This document shows positions 1 to 8,357 of a stretch of DNA of 64,000 nt, piece after piece (the first letter of the stretch is position 1; each line of letters starts with the position of its first letter). The stretch comes from Saturnia japonica. Taxonomy: Eukaryota; Arthropoda; Insecta; Lepidoptera; Saturniidae. The notes beneath the pieces were generated by a model. The model saw only the letters and a program-made list of their open reading frames with translations. It made no database searches and was not told the origin of the DNA. Where the stretch lies: positions 8,866,001 through 8,930,000 of the forward strand of contig CM065307.1 in the NCBI GenBank assembly GCA_033032175.1, given 5' to 3'. The position numbers and the translations under genes were made by a program.

Positions 1-193
1 CACGCACAATGGCAACCCTCTATCATTTTATATAAATAAATAAGAGAAAGAGAAGAAAAACGTAGGCTATGAATCTTTCAGTTTGTCAGAGAGTTAAGCA
101 ATAAGGATAAATCTATAACTAAAATTATGTATAAAGTATTTTAAGATTGTAATTATGTTTGTTGGAGATAATAGGAAGATAATTATATTATTC
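1..193. repeat. 193-bp direct repeat, copy 1 (cut by window edge)
   Basis: Identical by eye over 193 bases to positions 556-748. The copies lie in the same orientation with 362 bp between them, and copy 1 may extend beyond the left edge. The first bases (an ATGGCAACCCTCTATCATTT-like end) are the tail of the interspersed repeat family also seen near 63.4 kb; the remainder is unique-looking AT-rich DNA. An exact copy of a non-element flank suggests a recent local duplication. Confidence 0.85.
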
Positions 194-342
194 ATAGCTA
201 TCTACTTTTTAACTTTGAAAACTGTGTAGGTTGTATTTGTATGTTTTGTTTATTTAAAACAAAAGTATTTAATATGATTACAAATAAATGGTACAAAACA
301 TAAACGATATAAAAATATATAACATAAGTTTTATGTTCGTAC

Positions 343-600
343 TAGCTGATACCCGCGATTTCGTCTGCTGTGTTTATTAAATTAGCACCACGGCAAGAAA
401 ACACATCGCTGAACACGTATTGCTTATAAAAATATTAGTTTGTTATATTTTAATAACCTTTTATTGAATAAAGATATCGTTTAGATAAGGACTGAGTTAT
501 CTAAGGAGTAAAACAAAAATAAAAACAAAATTTATCTAGTAGTTTTTACGTGATGCACGCACAATGGCAACCCTCTATCATTTTATATAAATAAATAAGA
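343..600 (+). repeat. Interspersed retroposon-like repeat, family A
   Basis: It begins with a TAGCTG..CCCGCG motif and ends in CCCTCTATCATTTTATATAAA. Related copies share the same head, a middle TCTAAGGAGTAAAACAAA block, and the same tail, at 35569-35770, 51465-51687 and 63263-63499. No coding capacity is seen. It is probably a SINE or a truncated LINE 3' end; the family name cannot be set from sequence alone. Confidence 0.6.
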
Positions 601-748
601 GAAAGAGAAGAAAAACGTAGGCTATGAATCTTTCAGTTTGTCAGAGAGTTAAGCAATAAGGATAAATCTATAACTAAAATTATGTATAAAGTATTTTAAG
701 ATTGTAATTATGTTTGTTGGAGATAATAGGAAGATAATTATATTATTC
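556..748. repeat. 193-bp direct repeat, copy 2
   Basis: Exact repeat of positions 1-193; identity stops at 749, where C replaces the A at 194. Downstream is AT-rich sequence without coding signal up to the errantivirus at 890. Confidence 0.85.
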
Positions 749-885
749 CTAAGTCTTAAAGTCAAATTTTCATTCTTATTAAATTTACGAAGCTACGTGC
801 TTTATTACTTTAAGATAATTTATAGTTAATTATTAAAAAGGAAACAAAAAACACGACTGCAACAAAAACACTTGACTAAAACCAT

Positions 886-889
886 ATGT
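886..889. repeat. Target-site duplication of the errantivirus (left copy)
   Basis: ATGT at 886-889 is repeated at 8625-8628 directly outside the 3' LTR. The rebuilt host site (CATATGTA) alternates pyrimidine and purine, as expected for gypsy-group insertion preference. Confidence 0.9.
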
Positions 890-1196
890 AGTTATGCAGT
901 CTGTACCCTCTCTTATTACGTCTTGTTAATTGGTACATACGTTAGAAATGCTGATGTTACGTTTTTAACCCATATTATGTCTGCAAACTACTGATAGACA
1001 CCTGGTGTTTTGACTGAATGTATTGCGACATATTTCTCATTATTTCATAGTAAACAGCCCCACTTTGTGTTTATAGAATAAGAGTTTATAAAAGAGACAT
1101 TTGTAACAAATAAAAGCATTCTTAATAAAGCTTCTTGAGAATCAGTCTTGTCTTAGACTTTTTAAAAACCCTCGGCAGTGCTCCCGAAATTTAACT
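890..1196 (+). repeat. 5' LTR
   Basis: 307 bp with terminal inverted bases AGTTA/TAACT. It contains a TATA box (1087-1094) and two AATAAA signals (1109-1114 and 1124-1129). No difference from the 3' LTR was seen. Confidence 0.95.
1087..1129 (+). promoter_or_regulatory. LTR core promoter and poly(A) signals
   Basis: TATAAAAG at 1087-1094 predicts transcription start around 1115-1125. AATAAA lies at 1109-1114 and 1124-1129. The equivalent signals in the 3' LTR (TATA 8515-8522; AATAAA 8537-8542 and 8552-8557) would end the transcript there. Start and cleavage points are inferred. Confidence 0.65.
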
Positions 1197-1213
1197 GGCG
1201 CAGTCGGTAGGAT
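1196..1213 (+). promoter_or_regulatory. Primer binding site, serine tRNA type
   Basis: TGGCGCAGTCGGTAGGAT starts at the last base of the LTR. It is complementary (allowing one G:U) to the 3' end of insect serine tRNA, the primer class of 17.6, 297 and TED rather than of gypsy itself (lysine tRNA). Confidence 0.8.
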
Positions 1214-1369
1214 ACTCAATCAACAATAAAAGTCTGTGTTCGAGTCTTACAAATCGGTCTCATGTGCAGATTTTGAGTATCTACGAACCAATAAATAAGT
1301 TAACGTCGGGTTCCACATCTATTTCCGAGAGATCCTGTCCTAAAAGCGAAAGCAGCTATACGGCAAGAC

Positions 1370-1392
1370 ATGGGAACGAGCAGACTGTAAGT
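1370..1392 (+). promoter_or_regulatory. Leader ATG and candidate splice donor for env mRNA
   Basis: An ATG at 1370 is followed in frame by a consensus donor GTAAGT at 1387-1392. Errantivirus env is normally made from a spliced subgenomic RNA. A pyrimidine-rich acceptor (AG 6627-6628) keeps this ATG in frame with env and directly precedes a hydrophobic segment; a second acceptor (AG 6684-6685) has the same phase but would skip that segment. The pairing is inferred. Confidence 0.55.
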
Positions 1393-1460
1393 GACCATTT
1401 TTACAATCCTTGTCTCGTCCTTGTTATTTTCTGTGGTTGTATTTTTCGTTGGACATTGTT

Positions 1461-1576
1461 ATAATTTTCAAACAAAAATCGTTGAAAATTATTTAACAAA
1501 TTTTTATAATTTTCAAACAAACATCGTTGAAAATTATTTTTCATAATTTTCGAATAAAAATCGTCGAAAGTTATTT
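1461..1576 (+). repeat. Three 34-bp hairpin repeats in the leader
   Basis: Copies lie at 1461-1494, 1506-1539 and 1543-1576. Each has 11-base arms around a 10-base loop (left arm ATAATTTTCAA). Copies 1 and 2 pair perfectly. Copy 3 changes both sides of one pair (A-T to G-C) and one further base to a G:U pair, so pairing in RNA is kept. They sit between primer site and gag, where gypsy-group elements carry insulator or enhancer repeats. The role here is unknown. Confidence 0.85.
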
Positions 1577-1599
1577 GACTTCATAGATTATAAGATATT

Positions 1600-1800
1600 G
1601 AGAAATATTAATAATAAATATTAATTTTGAGAATTTTAATTTGATAATTTTAATTTCGATAATTTTAATTTTGAGAATTTTGATTTTGATAATTTTGTTA
1701 TAAGATTTATTTTGTGAATTTTATTTTGAAAATATTATTTTGTGAATTTTAATTTTGTGAATTTTACTTTGTGTGTGTTTAATTAAATAAATACAATTCA
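1600..1800 (+). repeat. Degenerate T-rich tandem repeats upstream of gag
   Basis: About ten imperfect copies of a GA(G/T)AATTTTAATTTT-like unit of roughly 15-18 bp run up to the gag start. They are strongly asymmetric (T/A-rich, G, almost no C on this strand). They could be an untranslated-leader regulatory array or simple slippage expansion. Confidence 0.7.
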
Positions 1801-1802
1801 AA

Positions 1803-2897
1803 ATGCAACGCAACAATGAATCAACAATTCAATTAGTATCAAAAGAACTTTTAAGTTTAATTCCCAAGTACGATGGTGATCAAAATACTTTAAATTTATT
1901 TATTAAAAAAAGTGAATATATAATCAGAAATTTTAGCGGATCAAACAATGTTGTTCAAACTACATATGTGTTTCATGCTATAACTAGTAGATTATGTGGT
2001 AAAGCCGCTGCTCTATTAAGTGAAAGAGAAGACATAACAACTTGGGAACAATTAAGAGCTGTTTTGATTCAACATTTTGGTGATCCTAGATCGGAAGAGT
2101 GTGTGGCAATTGAGTTGGAAAATTTAAAAATTAAAGTTGGTGAAACATATACGCAATTTTGTAACAGGATACAACAAACACGCTGCACCCTCTTCTCCAA
2201 GGTCAATTTATTAACTGATGAAGGCCTCAAAGCCGCTAAAATGATTATCTATAATAATATGTGCTTGAATGTATTTTTATATAATTTACCAGAGGATTTA
2301 ATTCGAATTGTGCGACTTAAAGGTTGTACCGTTTTAGAAAACGCACTAAGTGTTGTCATGGAGGAGGTCAATTTTCAATATCAGTACAATTCTAAAAATA
2401 AAAATAAATCTAATATTAAACCAGTTCAACAATTTTTCACGCCTACTTTAACAAATAATTTTAATAACAATTTCAAACCTCAACCTGCATTTGTGCCAAA
2501 TACATTTAATTCCGGACAACAAAATTTTAAATTCGGAATTCCATACCAAACACAAAATAATTTTAAACCGTATAATAATAATTTTAAATTCGGTATTCCA
2601 AATCAAAATGTACAATTCAGACCTAACCTAAACCAACAAGGATATAAACCAAATTTTGGAAATAATAATTTTAAATTCGGTATTCCTAATCAACAAGGGT
2701 TCAAACCACAATTTAACAATACACAAAACCGACCTAATTTCAACATGCCAAATCAACAATTTAAATTTGGTATACCACCACAAAATCAACCTCAACGTAA
2801 TCCACCTCAATTTCAGGCAAGCGATGTGTCAATGCGCACAGCTCGTCCTATTAGACAAAATATGAAACTGCTTATGACGATTATCATGAAAACATAG
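1803..2897 (+). CDS. gag: Errantivirus Gag (3' end out of frame)
   Basis: 364 residues, structural capsid precursor of the retrotransposon. It opens at the first ATG after the leader. Residues about 20-190 have the helical Gag/capsid look of Ty3/gypsy elements (PKYDGD near 21-26, WEQLRAVLIQHFGD at 81-94). No CCHC zinc knuckle is visible. The C-terminal half is Asn/Gln/Pro-rich with four FKFGIP motifs at residues 242, 261, 290 and 320. The reading frame ends early at 2897. Another frame from about 2862 to 2977 encodes an acidic, Gag-like tail and is the frame that enters the pol slippery site, so one base appears to be missing around 2855-2865 (mutation or assembly error). Confidence 0.9.
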   Translation: MQRNNESTIQLVSKELLSLIPKYDGDQNTLNLFIKKSEYIIRNFSGSNNVVQTTYVFHAITSRLCGKAAALLSEREDITTWEQLRAVLIQHFGDPRSEECVAIELENLKIKVGETYTQFCNRIQQTRCTLFSKVNLLTDEGLKAAKMIIYNNMCLNVFLYNLPEDLIRIVRLKGCTVLENALSVVMEEVNFQYQYNSKNKNKSNIKPVQQFFTPTLTNNFNNNFKPQPAFVPNTFNSGQQNFKFGIPYQTQNNFKPYNNNFKFGIPNQNVQFRPNLNQQGYKPNFGNNNFKFGIPNQQGFKPQFNNTQNRPNFNMPNQQFKFGIPPQNQPQRNPPQFQASDVSMRTARPIRQNMKLLMTIIMKT

Positions 2898-2928
2898 AAC
2901 CTGTTGAAACTGAAGAAGCTGAAAATGA

Positions 2929-5916
2929 ATGCGTAAATTTTCCTATAAAAGCCTCCAAGAGCGACCCCCAGAAATAGTACACTTAAATTATGACGGCATA
3001 AATAAACTACCGCATATTTATATTCCTGAAATTGATGCTCGTTTAATGATTGATACCGGAAGTACCAGAAGTTTTATTAGTCCCGCTAAAGCTGATGAAT
3101 ATTTTTCAGATTATAAATATATTGATCCTTTTGAAGTTATTAGTACACATGGACGTAGCCTACATGACGAAGTTATAGATATACCTTTATTGGAAAGTTT
3201 TAAAAGTCCGATGAATCATAAATTTTATATATATAATGTAGATGGAAGATATGACGGATTAATAGGTTCTAACTTATTAAAAATATTGAACGCGACTATA
3301 GACATGAAAAATTTAATTTTACGGACACAAAATACAGAAATTCCAATAATTTATAGTCCCCCGTGGGAAATAACGCTAGAACCACGCACTGAAACCCGTG
3401 TTAAGGTGCCTACAAATTTAATTAATGGTGAAGCAATAATTAATTTTAAAAATTTTGGAAATGAAGTACGTATGCCTAGCGCTATAGTTACTTGCAAAGA
3501 TTCATTTGCAACAACAGTCATGCAGAATGCTTCGCAAGATAGTGTGACTTTAACTTTCAACGAACCATTGAATATAACCAGCCTTAATAATAATACTTGC
3601 AAAATAAATTTATCAACCGGGCAACAATTAAATGATTTTGAGATTGATGAATTACTTACACAAAATTTATCGAAACTCCGATTAGATCATGCTAATCAAG
3701 AAGAACGAGAAGCAATAGAAAAACTTTGTTTTGAATACAGGGATATATTCTATTGTGATAAACTGCCTCTTACATTTTCTAACCAAGTAAAACATCGAAT
3801 CCGAACTAAAAATGAAGATCCAATTTTCATACGGCAATACCGACTTCCACCATCGCAAAACGATGAAATACAGAAACAAGTTGAAAAATTACTAAAAGAT
3901 AATGTTATACAAGAATCGTTTTCACCATGGAGTGCACCCGTACACCTAGTTCCAAAAAAGATGGACGCCTCCGGTGAACAGAAATTTAGAATGGTTGTAG
4001 ACTATCGACGTATAAATGATATTACTACTGATGATAAGTATCCTTTACCAAATATTAATGATTTATTCGACAAGTTAGGGAAATCTACTTACTTCAGTAC
4101 ATTGGATTTAGCAAGTGGGTACCACCAAATTGAAGTTGATGAACAAGATAGACCCAAAACTGCATTCACTACACCAATGGGACATTTTGAATTTACACGG
4201 ATGCCATTTGGACTTAAAACAGCACCTGCAACATTTCAACGCGCAATGGATAACGTGTTACGTGGGTTGCAAGGTATACATTGCTTAGTATATTTAGATG
4301 ACATCATCATTTATTCTAGTAGTATACAAGAACATGTAGAGAAGCTAAGAAAAGTGTTCGATCGTCTCAAACAAACCAATCTTAAAGTAACTCTCGATAA
4401 ATGTGAGTTTTTTAAAAAAGATGTACTCTACTTAGGACACAAAATTACGAAGCATGGTTTACAACCAAATGATGATAAAATCAGGGCAGTACTTGCCTTC
4501 CCACTCCCCAGAACATCCACTGAAATTAAAAGTTTTCTTGGCCTGATAGGCTACTACCGAAAATTCATAAAGGATTTTTCAAAAATTACACAACCCCTTA
4601 CATCGTGTTTGAAAAAGAAAAATAAAATTGAAATTAATGAATCATATGTTCAAGCTTTTCAAAAATGTAAAGAGCTACTTGTGAATGCTCCTATATTACA
4701 GTTTCCTGATTTTTCTAAACCCTTCATTTTAACAACAGACGCGTCAAACTACGCTTTAGGCGCTGTCCTTTCACAAGGATCAGTTGGAAATGAAAAACCT
4801 ATCGCATATGCAAGTCGTACTCTTAATGATGCAGAAACACGTTACAGTACAATAGAAAAGGAACTGTTAGCCATCGTTTGGGCAGTAAAACACTTCCGTC
4901 CTTACCTGTATGGACGCAAATTCACAATATTTACTGACCACAGACCTTTAGCATGGTTAAATTCACTGAAAGAACCTAATAGTAAACTTACTAGATGGAA
5001 ATTGAGACTAGCTGAGTTCGATTTTGACATAATATACAAGAACGGTAAACAAAATAGTAATGCTGATGCTCTATCACGAATTAAATTAAATATATTAAAG
5101 GACGATATGTCCTTACGAGTAAACGTGAGTGACACTGAACGATCTGAGAGTCCAATACTAATTTCAGACTCATCAGAAACGTTAACTATTCCTTCAGATT
5201 CCGATAAGACTTTAACTCACCCAATTCGTTCTCCTTCATCCAGTACTATTACTGCCTGTTCATTACCGGAAACCATACATTCTGCTGAAGATATTGATAC
5301 GAATGGTATTCCCATTATTGAAGAAGCCATCGACACAAAACCTAATCAAATCCTTATTTTTACTTGGAACAGAAACCAATTATCAATAAAAGACTTATCA
5401 CATGAAAAACAAAAAATTTTGGAAGTACATTTACCTGTAAACAACACTAACCTTGTTAAGAAATTTCTTTTAGAATATATAAAACCTAAAATTAAATATT
5501 TCTTTTACTTTGAGAGCGAAATTCACCGTAAACAATTTACAAATGCCGTGATAAAACTATTTAAAAAAGATACCGTCAAAATATATGAATGTACTAAAAG
5601 AGTTATATACTTAGGTGATGAAAAAGAGCAACGTGCCACTATACTTGCTTATCATCAAGGTAAAACAAGTCACCGTGGAATCAAAGAAACTCTTATGAAA
5701 TTAAAGCGTAATTATTTTTGGACAAATATGGATATAACAGTCGCTTCTGTAATCAATTCTTGTGAAACTTGTAAAACTCTAAAATATGATCGCAAACCTT
5801 TAAAACCAGAATTAATGTTAACGCAAACTCAAACAAAACCTTTTGCTGAAATATTTATAGATATATTCTCTATAGAAAGAAAGCTACTTCCTTACCATAA
5901 TAGATGCTTTCAGTAA
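2929..5916 (+). CDS. pol: Errantivirus Pol: protease, reverse transcriptase, RNase H, integrase N-terminal part
   Basis: 995 codons; the ATG at 2929 is incidental, since expression is expected by -1 frameshift from Gag. Protease has the DTG active site at residues 42-44. Reverse transcriptase has the YLDD catalytic motif at 455-458 in a typical gypsy block. RNase H begins about residue 595 with catalytic D604, followed by STIEKELLAIVW and TDHRPLAW. A roughly 150-residue Ser/Thr-rich and poorly conserved linker precedes the integrase HHCC zinc finger (HQGKTSH..CETCK) and the first catalytic Asp (near 5858). The frame then breaks, ending in about a dozen foreign residues at 5916; the rest of integrase continues in the +1 frame. 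Confidence 0.93.
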   Translation: MRKFSYKSLQERPPEIVHLNYDGINKLPHIYIPEIDARLMIDTGSTRSFISPAKADEYFSDYKYIDPFEVISTHGRSLHDEVIDIPLLESFKSPMNHKFYIYNVDGRYDGLIGSNLLKILNATIDMKNLILRTQNTEIPIIYSPPWEITLEPRTETRVKVPTNLINGEAIINFKNFGNEVRMPSAIVTCKDSFATTVMQNASQDSVTLTFNEPLNITSLNNNTCKINLSTGQQLNDFEIDELLTQNLSKLRLDHANQEEREAIEKLCFEYRDIFYCDKLPLTFSNQVKHRIRTKNEDPIFIRQYRLPPSQNDEIQKQVEKLLKDNVIQESFSPWSAPVHLVPKKMDASGEQKFRMVVDYRRINDITTDDKYPLPNINDLFDKLGKSTYFSTLDLASGYHQIEVDEQDRPKTAFTTPMGHFEFTRMPFGLKTAPATFQRAMDNVLRGLQGIHCLVYLDDIIIYSSSIQEHVEKLRKVFDRLKQTNLKVTLDKCEFFKKDVLYLGHKITKHGLQPNDDKIRAVLAFPLPRTSTEIKSFLGLIGYYRKFIKDFSKITQPLTSCLKKKNKIEINESYVQAFQKCKELLVNAPILQFPDFSKPFILTTDASNYALGAVLSQGSVGNEKPIAYASRTLNDAETRYSTIEKELLAIVWAVKHFRPYLYGRKFTIFTDHRPLAWLNSLKEPNSKLTRWKLRLAEFDFDIIYKNGKQNSNADALSRIKLNILKDDMSLRVNVSDTERSESPILISDSSETLTIPSDSDKTLTHPIRSPSSSTITACSLPETIHSAEDIDTNGIPIIEEAIDTKPNQILIFTWNRNQLSIKDLSHEKQKILEVHLPVNNTNLVKKFLLEYIKPKIKYFFYFESEIHRKQFTNAVIKLFKKDTVKIYECTKRVIYLGDEKEQRATILAYHQGKTSHRGIKETLMKLKRNYFWTNMDITVASVINSCETCKTLKYDRKPLKPELMLTQTQTKPFAEIFIDIFSIERKLLPYHNRCFQ
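2935..2941 (+). promoter_or_regulatory. Predicted -1 ribosomal frameshift heptamer (A_AAT_TTT)
   Basis: AAATTTT lies in the codon phase of the Gag tail frame (AAT at 2936, TTT at 2939). A -1 slip continues as AAA TTT into the pol frame exactly where pol becomes open: a pol-frame stop is at 2926-2928 and the gag-tail stop at 2975-2977. Because Gag is itself shifted upstream, ribosomes on this copy would not reach the site in the right phase. Confidence 0.75.
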
Positions 5917-6694
5917 ACTAGGTCAGGCTTTTGAAATATCCAATCGCTCTACACCTGAAGTAGTTCGTGCCTTAATTAAATTTTTCTCATTTTATGGCGT
6001 ACCAAATAAGATCAGTGCTGATTCTGGTACTGAATTCAACAATACACTTTTAAAAGAAACATTACAATTTTATAAAATAGAATTACACATAAGCACTCCA
6101 CATAATCCTAATTCTATGGGTTTAATTGAAAGATTCCATTCAACTATTTTAGAAATATATCGTATCGCTAAATATGAACATAAAATAACTGACGCGGCTA
6201 ACGTTATGACTTATGCAATTATGTCATACAATCAAACCATTCACTCAACGACTGGTCTTACACCATTTGAAGTAGTTTTTGGACACACTGATTCTAATAG
6301 TACTTTTGAAGTAAACTTTAACAAACAATATACGCAACAATTAGTAAACGATCATATGAAACGAACGAAATATCTTTATAAATATTTAACAGACAAAGTA
6401 ATTGAAAATAAAGAAAAGATTAAAACAAAACGTGGTGGTGAAACATCATTTGATATTCAAGAAGAGGACACTATATTTGTAAAAGGTGTTAATACAAGGC
6501 GAAGTAAAGATAAACCGCGTTATCAAAAAGCACAAGTATATGGTAAAATTGACAGAAATATCTGTCCTGTAAAAATGAAAACTCGAAAAACAAACGTGCC
6601 TATTAAGGATATAAAACGACCTTCGCAGGTACCTCCTCGGGCTCCTGGCTCTGATCATCAGGATTCACGCCCTTCAACTTCACAGAATCGATAA
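5885..6694 (+). pseudogene. Integrase C-terminal part, shifted frame
   Basis: This is the continuation of Pol in a different frame, open from 5876. It carries the second catalytic Asp (SADSGTEF near 6015-6032) and the catalytic Glu (GLIERFH near 6118-6138), then a basic C-terminal region ending at 6694. One extra base between about 5876 and 5900 separates it from the Pol frame. The first ATG inside (6116) is not a real start. All three integrase acidic residues are present in the DNA but are split by the break. Confidence 0.88.
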
Positions 6695-8357
6695 AAATCC
6701 CGGTATAGTCCTTGTGAAACAAGGTCAAGCTAGTGTAAGTTATGATAAGTGGACAATAATTAAGATTTTAGATTTAAGTCTGATACGTGAGGATTTAGAA
6801 TTCAATATAAAAAGATATACTAAATTTAATCAATATTTAAAAACACATTTTGATAATGAAACATCTAATGTTCAACTTTTTAATGTAAAGCTTCAAACGA
6901 ATTATGTAATGAATATTAGTATTCAAAAATTAGAACAGTTATCTCCATCAACTAGAATTAAACGTGGACTTCTCAATCCTCTTGGATCTATTATTAAGCT
7001 TATAACTGGTAACTTAGATCATAATGATGCTTTAAGATATGAAAATATGATTGATTCTCTAACGACACGCCAAAATACACTCATTAAAAAGGTAACCTTA
7101 ATATCAGATATTTCTGAATCAATGATAAAGATAACAAATTTCACGAAGGACAATTTCATTCGAATAGATAAAGAGTTACGAGAAATAAAAAAATTAATAA
7201 ATCAAACTAATATTGATATAACTACCCATAATTTTATTAATGTTTATAATTTATTTTTCCATAATTTTCAACTACTCTACATTCGGTTGAATGAAATTGA
7301 AACTTCTCTGGCATTCAGTAAATTAAAAATATTACACCAATCTCTTATAAACTCAAATGAATTATTAGAATTGTTAAAAAAGATAGAGAAATTCTACAAA
7401 CTTGTGTATCCAGTAAGTTATGACAATTTAGTTAAAATAGAGCAATGTATAGAGCTTAAAGCTTATACAAAAGGAAGTCAAATAACATTCATTTTAGATA
7501 TACCAATAATTAGAGATGAAATTTATACATACTACAGAGCAATTCCAATACCTATGACCAATCCTTCTAATCATACCACCATCATTATTCCTAAATTTCC
7601 TTACCTATTAGTAAAAGGGTCTAAATTTGTCTCGCTCACTTTACCTTGTAATGAACTTCACGACGAAATGTTCCTGTGTCACGAGGATGATTCTCGAACA
7701 ACTTCAGAAGACACTTGCATAACAGCATTAATTCAATTTTCTTCGAATACGAGTTCTTGTCATCCAGTACCAGTTGAAATCAAGACCATTAAGATACAAC
7801 CAATTGGAAAAGAGAGATGGATTCTTCATAGTAACGCTGAGAATATATTATCAAAAATTTGTAACGACGAAATAACGAAAGAAAATATAGAAGGGACATA
7901 CTTCCTCGTCCTAGATGACCATTGCGATGTTAAAATTGGTGAAATTACGCTAAAAGCTCACCATATTACTACGAGTAATTTGAAGATGTCAAAATTACCG
8001 ATTATTAATCTTCCCGAAATAACAATTACTGAGCAACAATTGCAACGTGAACCCATCAATTTGGATAACAGTGAATTAATAAATCTTCAACATTTAAATA
8101 ATCTTTTAAAAATCAGTGAAAGTGAACTAAAAACATCAAGTGAAAGAATTATTAATGTAAAAAGTGTTAGTGCCGGAACTTTATTGTTATATGTGATTAT
8201 ATTTCTATTAATTCTTGTATTCTTAGTATATAAGCTCAGTTTTTGTAAAAATTATTGCTATCGAAATAATCATAGTGATAATCATCCCTCTGATAATTTC
8301 GAACTTGAGGGGGGAGGAGTTATGCAGTCTGTACCCTCTCTTATTACGTCTTGTTAA
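6629..8357 (+). CDS. env: Errantivirus Env (baculovirus F-like fusion glycoprotein), body exon
   Basis: The frame is open from 6615 to 8357 without a usable early ATG, so it is expected to be a spliced product starting in the leader. The 5' part (6630-6675) overlaps the 3' end of pol in another frame and encodes a hydrophobic signal-peptide-like run (LLGLLALII). A furin-type site RIKR near 6954-6965 is followed by a Gly/Leu-rich segment like the fusion peptide of insect errantivirus Env and baculovirus F. There are several N-x-S/T sites, a long alpha-helical stretch, and one membrane span near 8175-8237 with a short tail. The stop lies inside the 3' LTR. This frame shows no internal stop. Env-class recognition is firm; function of this copy is not shown. 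Confidence 0.88.
8307..8317 (+). promoter_or_regulatory. Polypurine tract
   Basis: GAGGGGGGAGG directly before the 3' LTR would prime plus-strand synthesis. It is also read as codons of the Env tail (ELEGGG). Confidence 0.85.

Noticed and set aside
1264..1464. 66-codon frame in the errantivirus leader
   Set aside because: It depends on a GTG start, overlaps the candidate splice donor and has no retroviral similarity; treated as leader RNA.
2628..2865. Frames overlapping gag in other phases
   Set aside because: Shadows of the Asn/Gln-rich gag region, produced by its AT-rich codons.
6116..6694. A separate 192-residue gene
   Set aside because: It is the C-terminal part of integrase continuing after the frame break; the ATG at 6116 is internal.
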